A stretch of 13,032 nt of DNA from CAZNGF01 sp964572855 (GTDB lineage Bacteria > Bipolaricaulota > Bipolaricaulia > RBG-16-55-9 > JAJCYT01), in assembly GCA_964572855.1 (NCBI GenBank), contig CAZNGF010000067.1, positions 1 through 13,032 of the forward strand, in the 5' to 3' direction. How positions within the stretch are numbered: the stretch's first letter is position 1; each line of letters opens with the position of its first letter. A model generated the notes under the pieces. That model was not told the DNA's origin. It made no database searches and saw nothing but the letters and a program-made list of their open reading frames with translations. The position numbers and the translations under genes were made by a program. Positions 5,601-10,901 of the stretch are shown one piece after another.

Positions 5601-8600
5601 GGTGGGTTCGGAATCGTCGTTGTTGCCCGGCGCGGGGTCGGGCGTGTCGCTGGACACGGAGACGTCGTTGGTGATCGTGCCCGCGGTGCCGGGTGCGACC
5701 GTGGCCGTGATCGTGATGTCCGGCGCGGCGCCGGCCGCCAGCGAGGCGCGCGTGCAAATGAGCGGGCTCGTGCCGGAACAGCTCCAGCCCGCGCCCGTGC
5801 CGCTGGCGCCGCTCACCTCGGCCGGCAGCGTGTCGGTGACCGTGACGTTCTGCGCGACCGAGGGGCCCAGGTTGCTCACCTGCAGCGTGTAGCTGAGCTG
5901 CTCCCCGGCCAGCACGGGGTCGGGGCTGTCGAGCTTGAGGACCGTGAGGTCGGCCTCGGCCTCGACCGTGACCTGGGCGTCGTCGTCGTTGTTGGCCAGC
6001 GTGGTTTCGGGGGTGGTCGTGCTGACGCTGGCCGGGTTGAGCAGCGTGCCGGTCGCGTCGGCGTCCACGGAGGTGTCGACGCTCAGGTTGGCGGTGTCGC
6101 CGGCGGCCAGCGTGCCCAAAGAGCAGGTGACCGTGCCGCCGGACTCGCTGCAGCCCGCGCTGGCCGAGACGAAGGTCACGCCCGCCGGCAGCGTGTCGCT
6201 GACCTCCGCGTTCTGCGCGTCGGACGGCCCGTTGTTGACGACCTCAATCGACCACGTCACCGTGTCCTGCCCGGCCACGGCCGTGGTCGGGCTGACGGTC
6301 TTGGTCAGGGCCAGGTCGGTGAGCGTGTCGAGCTCGGTGTCCTCGGAGTCGCTGTTGTTGCCCGGCACGGGATCGGGCGTGTCGGCCGCGACCGTGGCCG
6401 TGTTCGAGATCGGGCTGCTGGTCAGCGAGGGGCTCACGTCGGCGGTCACCGTGATGGCCGGGGCGGCCGTGACGCTCAGCGACGGCCGGCTGCAGCTCAC
6501 CGCGGTGGCGGTGGAGGCCGTGCAATCCCAGCCCGTCCCGACGGCGCTGGCCAGCGTGAGGCCGCCGGGCAGCGGGTCGCTCACGGAGACGTTTTGCGCG
6601 CTGGACGGGCCGTTGTTGGTCACGGCCAGCGTGTAGGTCAACTGCTCGCCGGCGATCACGGGGTCGGGCGCGTCGGTCTTGAGGATGCTTAGGTCGGCTT
6701 CCGCGTCGACCGCCGTGTCCTCGGAGTCCTCGTTGTCGCCCGGCTGGGGGTCGGGCGTGCCGCTGCTGACCGAGGCCGTGTTGCTCAAGCTCCCCCCGCT
6801 GAAGTCCGCCGAGACCAGCGCCGTGACCGTGGCCGTGGCGCTTGATCCCTCGGCGAGGTTGCCCAGGGCGCAGGTCACCGTGCCGCCCGCGTGGCTGCAG
6901 CTCCCCTGGCTGGCGCTGGCGCTCACGAAGCTCGTGCCCGCGGGCAACGCGTCGGTGATCTGGGCGCTGGTGGCCGTGCCGGGGCCGGCGTTGTCCACTT
7001 GCAGCGTCCAGCTCACCTGCTGGCCCGCGACGACCGGGTCCGAGACGTCCACTTTGCTGATCGCGAGGTCGGCTTCCAGCAGGATCGTGGTCGTTTCCTC
7101 GTCGGCGTTGTCGCCCGGGTCGGGGTCGGAGCTGTCGCTGTCGACCGCGGCCGCGTTGGTCAGGCTCGTCTGCCCGAAGGTCGGCTCGACCGTCACCTCG
7201 ATGGTCACGTTGGCGCTGCCGCCGCTGGGGATCGACGCCAGGTTGCAGGTCACCGTGGTCACGACCAGGCTGCAGCTGCCCTGGCTGGGCGTGGCGCCCA
7301 CGAACGTGAGCCCCGCAGCCAGCGGGTCGGTCAGGATCACGTTGGCCGCCTCCGAGGGGCCGGCGTTCTGGACCGTCAGGGACCAAGTCAGGTTCTGGCC
7401 CACCGAGACGGGCTCGGACGGCCCCACCTTCTGGACCGAGAGGTCGGAGGCGCTGTTGACCGAGGCGCTGTCCTGGTCGTCCTCGGCCGGGTTGCCGTTG
7501 TCGGGCGTCGAGTCGGGGTCGAACTCGTTGGCCGCGCTCACCTGCGCCGTGTTGAGAATCGCGCCGCCTTCGGTCACCTGGGCGCTCAGCTGGAGCGTCG
7601 TGCTCTCGCCCACGCCCAGGCTCCCCACGTCCCAGATTCCGCTGCCGGCGCTGTAGCTGCCCTGGGCCGGGCTCGCGCCCACAAAGCTCAAGCCCGCCGG
7701 GAGCGCGTCGCGCACCCGCACGCCGCTGGCCGGGTCGGGTCCGTCGTTGCCAAGCGCGATCGTGAACGTGACGGTGTCGCCCACCGCGGGGTTGACCTCG
7801 TCGACCGCCTTGGTCAGGCTCAGGTCCGCGGCCGGCGGGGTCAGGAGCTGGACGCTGTCCTGGTCGTCCTCCTCGGGGCTGTCGTTGCCCGGCGTGGAGT
7901 CGAGGTCGGGCTCGTTGGCCAAGAACACCTGGGCCGTGTTGGTCGCGCTGCCGCTGGCGACCACGCGGGCGCTGATCTGGAGGTTGACCGACTCGTCGAC
8001 GCCCAGCTCGCCGATCGTCCAAAGCGCGCTGTCGGGGTCGTAGAAGCCGCGCGTGGCCGAGCTGCTCAGGAACTCGAGCCCCCCCGGCAGCGGGTCGGAG
8101 ACGGCCACGCCGCTGGCCGGGTCGGGGCCGTCGTTGCCGAGCTCGATCGTAAACAGGACGGTCTGGCCCACGTTCGGGGTCGGATCGTCCACGGACTTGG
8201 TCAGGCTCAGGTCGATCAACCCCGGTCCCTGTTGCCGGGGGTCGATGCCGCCCACCGAGGCGGGCCCGCCCTCGTCGTCGCCGGGTTGCTCGGCTTCCTC
8301 CCCGCCGTCGCCGCCGGGTTGGCTCGCCTCGGCGGCAGGGCCCGCGGGCGGACCGGGTTCGCCCGGCGGCGGGCAGCCCGGAAGCACCGTTTCACGCGAG
8401 GTCAGCAGGCACGTGATGTAGTCCTCGCTCTCGCCGAAGACGAAGTCGCCGCGCCCGTCCCAGCCCGCGCCGCCCTGGGACACGGGCGGGAAGGCCGACT
8501 CGTCCACGGGTTCGGTGGTCACGGTCCAGCGCAGCCAGAGCTCGCCGGGGAGCGACCCCGTCAGGATCTCGGGCAACAGGACGAATTCGTCGAAGCCGGG

Positions 8601-9170
8601 GCCGATCTCATACGGCGGCAGGTCGAGACGCAGGTTGCGGATGGCCCACTCGCGCGCGCTGGGGTCGAGGTTGGCCGGCAGCGGCGCCCCGGCGGGGCAG
8701 GCCGCATCGGCCCCCTGCCAGAACCCGTTGTGGTCCCAGTCGAACAGCGCGTTCAGGTAGAGCGGGCCGGCGGGTGCGTCCTGCGGCACCTGGACGCGCA
8801 GCTCCAGGGCCTGCGGGGCACACGTCTGCATGCTGTGGACGACCCAGCCGTCGTCGGCTTCGTCCTGGTCGATCAGGTTGCCGTCGCTTTCGAGCGTGAC
8901 GTCCTCGCCGAGAAAGACGCGTTCCTTGGGAAAGCGGTGCACGATGAAGGCGCGCTCCTCGTCGTCGAAGGCGGAGGGAAAGCCCGCCTCGCGCAACGGG
9001 TCCACGTTGCCGTAGTTGGCGAACAGGCCGTCGGGCGCGTCGCCGTAGTCACCCTCGGGCGCCTGGGGCGTCTGGCCTCCGACGCCCGGTCCGATCGCAA
9101 CCAGCAGCGCCAGGCTGGCAATGGCAAAGCCAATACGGACCGCGGGAACACCTATCTGTGTCCGGTTCAT
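2613..9170 (-). CDS. Giant secreted GEVED/DUF11 repeat protein, 2185 residues
   Basis: The start at 9170 is preceded by GAGGT (minus strand), three nt before the ATG. Residues 1 to about 33 form a signal peptide with a basic start and a hydrophobic core (IGFAIASLALLVAIGPG). Residues about 40-250 are a GEVED-like module, opening with GDYGDAPDG and closing with FGESEDYITC, including a DWDHNGFW segment. A Pro/Gly/Glu-rich linker follows (about 265-315). Fifteen DUF11 beta-sandwich repeats run to the end, many with a cysteine pair (GSCS...VTC) that could form a disulfide after export, and acidic DPxPGNNxDSEDT joints. No LPXTG, PEP-CTERM, autotransporter or type IX signal is visible. An extracellular structural or adhesive role is inferred. 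Negative-strand shadows in other frames are long because of strong third-position GC. Confidence 0.92.
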   Translation of the reverse strand: MNRTQIGVPAVRIGFAIASLALLVAIGPGVGGQTPQAPEGDYGDAPDGLFANYGNVDPLREAGFPSAFDDEERAFIVHRFPKERVFLGEDVTLESDGNLIDQDEADDGWVVHSMQTCAPQALELRVQVPQDAPAGPLYLNALFDWDHNGFWQGADAACPAGAPLPANLDPSAREWAIRNLRLDLPPYEIGPGFDEFVLLPEILTGSLPGELWLRWTVTTEPVDESAFPPVSQGGAGWDGRGDFVFGESEDYITCLLTSRETVLPGCPPPGEPGPPAGPAAEASQPGGDGGEEAEQPGDDEGGPASVGGIDPRQQGPGLIDLSLTKSVDDPTPNVGQTVLFTIELGNDGPDPASGVAVSDPLPGGLEFLSSSATRGFYDPDSALWTIGELGVDESVNLQISARVVASGSATNTAQVFLANEPDLDSTPGNDSPEEDDQDSVQLLTPPAADLSLTKAVDEVNPAVGDTVTFTIALGNDGPDPASGVRVRDALPAGLSFVGASPAQGSYSAGSGIWDVGSLGVGESTTLQLSAQVTEGGAILNTAQVSAANEFDPDSTPDNGNPAEDDQDSASVNSASDLSVQKVGPSEPVSVGQNLTWSLTVQNAGPSEAANVILTDPLAAGLTFVGATPSQGSCSLVVTTVTCNLASIPSGGSANVTIEVTVEPTFGQTSLTNAAAVDSDSSDPDPGDNADEETTTILLEADLAISKVDVSDPVVAGQQVSWTLQVDNAGPGTATSAQITDALPAGTSFVSASASQGSCSHAGGTVTCALGNLAEGSSATATVTALVSADFSGGSLSNTASVSSGTPDPQPGDNEDSEDTAVDAEADLSILKTDAPDPVIAGEQLTYTLAVTNNGPSSAQNVSVSDPLPGGLTLASAVGTGWDCTASTATAVSCSRPSLSVTAAPAITVTADVSPSLTSSPISNTATVAADTPDPVPGNNSDSEDTELDTLTDLALTKTVSPTTAVAGQDTVTWSIEVVNNGPSDAQNAEVSDTLPAGVTFVSASAGCSESGGTVTCSLGTLAAGDTANLSVDTSVDADATGTLLNPASVSTTTPETTLANNDDDAQVTVEAEADLTVLKLDSPDPVLAGEQLSYTLQVSNLGPSVAQNVTVTDTLPAEVSGASGTGAGWSCSGTSPLICTRASLAAGAAPDITITATVAPGTAGTITNDVSVSSDTPDPAPGNNDDSEPTEVDPGVDLGITKADSVEPVLAGNQLVYTLSVVNNGPGTADNVSVTDALPAGVSLANATGTGWTCSGASTITCTRSSLGVTTAPDITITVDVDPALADGTTLTNTASVTSDNIDTNAANDNDSEDTLVNTETDLVLTKTASPTTAVAGQDTVTWSIEVVNNGPSDAQSVEVTDTLPAGVTFVSAPGCSESGGTVTCSLGTLAAGDTANLSVDTSVDADATGTLLNPASVSTTTPETTLANNDDDAQVTVETSADLGITKDDSPDPVLAGEDITYTLVVTNNGPSDAQSVTVSDPVPANTTFVSATPDNGGSCDSSVSCALGTIPDGGVVNVTIVVTADSGFAGTVTNTATVSSATPDPNAGNDSDDEDTLVDAGLDLALTKTDVTDPVIAGETVTWTLSVTNNGPADASNVTVTDTLPAEVSGASGTGTGWSCSGASTLTCTLASLAASTTSSDLTITATVDPAFTGTLNNTAAVDSDNVDTNSANDSDSEETTVDPEADLAITKSDSPEPVLAGNDVTYTLAVTNNGPSVATSVTVTDTLPAEVSFVSATGSGWTCSESAGTVTCDATSLAVGAAPPITITAAVPPDTALGTVLNNSATVGSATPDPNAGNDSDTEDTTVDTSADLGVTKQSPSSVKAGDTFIYQIVVQNNGPSDAQNVQITDTLPSEVTLVSASSADGTCSGTTTVTCDFGTVAAGDFVSATLSVEVDSSFTGSSINNTVTASSDTSDPASGNDSTDVDTTVIQETDISLGLNDDPTQVKAGEQLTYRITIDNNGPSNAENVTMDNPFPDDVTLISGPTIIQAPPGSSCTSGGTISCNFGTLPVGDDQAVVEYVVLVNQDFPTNSLSNNASASTTTTDSQPGNNSDSTATTVTKASDMVLVEILDDPDPVSAGGQVTFTATVRNDGPSQSATTTVTFGLPGAFTFASGSGCSASGSDVICELGAVNSGDTAQAIITVDVDPGASGTVFTFVTVDTSSTDGTAGNNSVTISTTIE
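4854..5006 (-). repeat. Near-identical tract in repeat 9 (partner in repeat 6)
   Basis: 4854-5006 and 5961-6113 agree at 152 of 153 bases (difference at 4962). The offset of 1107 bp equals three DUF11 repeats. Beyond the tract the two repeats stay close in protein but differ at many third positions. Confidence 0.88.
5961..6113 (-). repeat. Near-identical tract in repeat 6 (partner in repeat 9)
   Basis: Partner of 4854-5006. It encodes the end of repeat 6, including TTTPETTLANNDDDAQVTVE, which recurs unchanged in repeat 9. Confidence 0.88.
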
Positions 9171-9241
9171 CTGACCTCAACCTTTCCTTTGGGTGACTGG
9201 TATCGGTTTGCGCGACAAACGGCCTGTAACCCCCGCACTTG

Positions 9242-9269
9242 ATTATGCCGGGATCGTCCGGATTGTAGA
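9242..9269 (-). promoter_or_regulatory. Candidate promoter of the giant gene
   Basis: On the minus strand: TCTACA (9269-9264), 16-nt spacer, CATAAT (9247-9242). The -10 matches at five of six bases and the -35 at four. It predicts a leader of about 65 nt before the ATG. A 10-bp palindrome GACGCGCGTC (9268-9277) overlaps the -35 edge. Its presence between mraY and the giant gene suggests that the latter is not simply co-transcribed with mraY. Confidence 0.45.
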
Positions 9270-9289
9270 CGCGCGTCCGGGGGCGGATG

Positions 9290-10267
9290 CTACCAAAGGT
9301 AGAGCCCGAGCCCCAGCAGCGCGCCCAGGGCGGCCAGGGCGCAGAACGCCGCCGTCACGCGCGCCTCGGGCCAGTCCGCGCTCGGGAGCAGGTAGGCGTA
9401 GTCCACGCCGCGGGCGGCCTCGAAGTGGTGGTGCAGCGGGGCCACCTTGAAGATTCTTCGGCGCGTGAAGCGGAAGTAGCTGAGCTGAACCGCCACCGAG
9501 AGCGTCTCGACCACGGGCACGAGCGCGAACAGCAGCAAATAGAGTTCGAGCCCGAGCGCGTAGGCCGTGGCGGCCACGAACGCGCCCAACGCGAACGAGC
9601 CGGTATCGCCCATGAACACGCGCGCCGGGTGGCGGTTGAACCACAGGAAGCCCAGCACCGCGCCCGCCAGCGCGACGAGCACGGCGACCAGCTCGCCCTC
9701 GCCCCGCCAAGCGGCGATCAGGCCCAGGGGCGCCAGCGCGATCAAGCCGATCCCCCCCGCCAGCCCGTCGAGCCCGTCGGTGAGGTTGAACGCGTTGGTC
9801 GCGCCGGCGAACACGAGGGCGGTCCAGGCCAGCAGCCCGACCCCGCTCAGCGTCCAGACCTCCCCCACCCCCGGCACGTACAGCGCGTGCGCCCCGGTCC
9901 CGAACAAGGCCCAGACGCCGGCGCTCAGGCCCACCTGGAGGGCGAGCTTGTAGCGGGCCTTCAGGCCCAGCGAGTCGCGCCGCAGGAACTTCATCAAGTC
10001 GTCGAGCAGGCCGACCCCCGCGAAGGCGAGCGTCGTCAGCAAGACGGCCGACGCCGTCGACGAGCGCGCCACCAGCGGCCACGCCAGCAGGAGCGCCGCC
10101 AGAAACACGACGCCGCCCATGGTGGGCGTGCCCTGCTTGTGGGCGTGGATGTCGGGGCCGTACTGGCGGATGTATTGGCCCAGTTGAACCCGGCGCATGA
10201 ACAGGATGAGCGCCCACGTGCCCCCCCAGCCGAGACCGAGGGCAGCCAATCCGATGCCGATGAGCAT
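9290..10267 (-). CDS. mraY: Phospho-N-acetylmuramoyl-pentapeptide-transferase (MraY)
   Basis: The protein has 325 residues, short for MraY (usually about 320-370), with a short N-terminus. It transfers phospho-MurNAc-pentapeptide from UDP to undecaprenyl phosphate, forming lipid I at the inner face of the membrane. Diagnostic motifs: HKQGTPTMGG (43-52), the metal-site pair DD (89-90), NAFNLTDGLDGLAGG (158-172), GDTGS (220-224) and APLHHHFE (276-283). About ten hydrophobic segments are visible. Odd point: after HHHFE the family normally continues almost directly with GWPE; here about a dozen extra residues (ARGVDYAYLLPSAD) come before WPE at 299-301. No other peptidoglycan genes flank it, so it sits apart from a dcw cluster. 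Its start follows a promoter-like TAGGGT by six nt. Confidence 0.95.
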   Translation of the reverse strand: MLIGIGLAALGLGWGGTWALILFMRRVQLGQYIRQYGPDIHAHKQGTPTMGGVVFLAALLLAWPLVARSSTASAVLLTTLAFAGVGLLDDLMKFLRRDSLGLKARYKLALQVGLSAGVWALFGTGAHALYVPGVGEVWTLSGVGLLAWTALVFAGATNAFNLTDGLDGLAGGIGLIALAPLGLIAAWRGEGELVAVLVALAGAVLGFLWFNRHPARVFMGDTGSFALGAFVAATAYALGLELYLLLFALVPVVETLSVAVQLSYFRFTRRRIFKVAPLHHHFEAARGVDYAYLLPSADWPEARVTAAFCALAALGALLGLGLYLW

Positions 10268-10273
10268 GGACGC

Positions 10274-10302
10274 ACCCTAGGCGCCCCGGGCCGCCCTTAC
10301 AA
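10274..10302 (-). promoter_or_regulatory. Candidate mraY promoter, leaderless geometry
   Basis: On the minus strand: TTGTAA (10302-10297), 17-nt spacer, TAGGGT (10279-10274), then six nt to the ATG at 10267. It fits a TANNNT -10 box. The AGGGTG overlapping it could alternatively be a ribosome binding site, which weakens the call. Confidence 0.4.
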
Positions 10303-10310
10303 GGTCTTGT
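10299..10310. repeat. 12-bp palindrome between the divergent mraY and ispF promoters
   Basis: ACAAG-GT-CTTGT spans most of the candidate mraY -35 box and the first bases of the candidate ispF -35 box. It may be an operator, or merely the symmetry of two back-to-back TTG boxes. Confidence 0.4.
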
Positions 10311-10336
10311 GTCCACTGCGTGACGGACGTTACACT
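10307..10336 (+). promoter_or_regulatory. Candidate ispF promoter, leaderless geometry
   Basis: TTGTGT (10307-10312), 18-nt spacer, TACACT (10331-10336), six nt before the ispF ATG. There is no ribosome binding site in those six bases, so transcription probably starts at or near the ATG. Confidence 0.42.
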
Positions 10337-10342
10337 CCCCGC

Positions 10343-10816
10343 ATGCGGGTCGGCATCGGGATCGACTTCCATCGGCTGCAAGCAGGGCGGCGGCTCGTGC
10401 TGGGCGGGATTGTGGTCCCGTTCGATCGGGGCTTGGCCGGCCATTCGGACGCCGACGTCCTGACCCACGCGGTCTGCGACGCGCTGCTGGGAGCGGCGGG
10501 GCTGGGGGACATCGGCCGGCATTTCCCGGACACCGACGAGACGTACAGGGACGTGTCGAGCCTGATCCTGCTGGAACGGGTCGCCGGGATGCTCGCCGCA
10601 CGCGAGTGCGCCATCGCGAACGTGGACGCCACCGTGATCGCGCAAGCCCCCAAGCTGACCCCGTACTTCGCGCAGATGAGTACCGCGCTGGCGCGGGCGC
10701 TCTCGCTGGACGTCAACCGCGTCAACCTCAAGGCCACCACCTCCGAGGGGCTCGGCTTCGTCGGGAACGGGGAGGGCATGGCCGCCTGGGCCGTGGCGCT
10801 TATCCAAGCCATGTAG
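10343..10816 (+). CDS. ispF: 2-C-methyl-D-erythritol 2,4-cyclodiphosphate synthase (IspF)
   Basis: The protein has 157 residues, the normal length. IspF converts CDP-ME 2-phosphate to ME-cyclodiphosphate with release of CMP in the MEP isoprenoid pathway, as a trimer. Visible motifs: GIGIDFHRL with metal ligands D8 and H10, GHSDADVLTHAVCDALLGAA with H34 and the third metal ligand H42, GDIGRHFPDTD, and the C-terminal KATTSEGLGFVGNGEG. The frame stays open far upstream through the mraY antisense strand, but homology begins exactly at the ATG at 10343. IspD is not adjacent, so this is a stand-alone ispF. A stable hairpin follows the stop. Confidence 0.96.
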   Translation: MRVGIGIDFHRLQAGRRLVLGGIVVPFDRGLAGHSDADVLTHAVCDALLGAAGLGDIGRHFPDTDETYRDVSSLILLERVAGMLAARECAIANVDATVIAQAPKLTPYFAQMSTALARALSLDVNRVNLKATTSEGLGFVGNGEGMAAWAVALIQAM

Positions 10817-10829
10817 GCGTCCCCGCTAC

Positions 10830-10849
10830 GGGCGCGATTCATCGCGCCC
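10830..10849 (+). terminator. Hairpin after ispF
   Basis: GGGCGCGA, loop TTCA, TCGCGCCC: a perfect 8-bp stem 13 nt after the ispF stop. No T-run follows, so it is either a factor-dependent or non-canonical terminator, or an mRNA-stabilising hairpin. Confidence 0.5.
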
Positions 10850-10865
10850 GCGCCCACCCCACCAC

Positions 10866-10894
10866 TTGACATCCCGCCCCGGCCCGCCGACACT
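10866..10894 (+). promoter_or_regulatory. Candidate recQ promoter
   Basis: A perfect TTGACA (10866-10871), 17-nt spacer, then GACACT (10889-10894), seven nt before the recQ ATG. The -10 is poor at its first base. GAGGG (10895-10899) lies only two nt before the ATG, too close for a normal ribosome binding site. Confidence 0.5.
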
Positions 10895-10901
10895 GAGGGC
10901 C

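Larger units (their letters stand above)
2613..8213 (-). repeat. Array of 15 DUF11 repeats
   Basis: Each repeat begins with (A/T/S/V/L)DL-x-(I/L/V)-x-K and contains a (N/D)xGP motif about 27 residues later. The Asp of the DL/DI/DM motif falls at residues 320, 449, 576, 701, 826, 952, 1074, 1197, 1322, 1443, 1565, 1689, 1815, 1938 and 2068, a period of 121-130 residues. The first two repeats form a slightly divergent subclass (LGNDGPDPASGV, EEDDQDS ends), and the last two are the most degenerate at the N-terminal motif. Confidence 0.9.

Noticed and set aside
6891..9242. 783-codon plus-strand frame antisense to the giant gene
   Set aside because: Low-complexity Arg/Ala/Gly translation with no recognisable domain. 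It follows from strong third-position GC in the real minus-strand gene, which has clear repeats and a signal peptide.
9287..10342. N-terminal extension of the ispF frame upstream of 10343
   Set aside because: The frame is open through mraY antisense, but the extension is Gln/Arg-rich shadow sequence. IspF homology starts at the ATG at 10343 and the length from there is normal.
9243..10601. 452-codon minus-strand frame overlapping mraY
   Set aside because: Different frame from mraY, Arg/Pro/Gly-rich and without motifs; the mraY frame holds every family motif.
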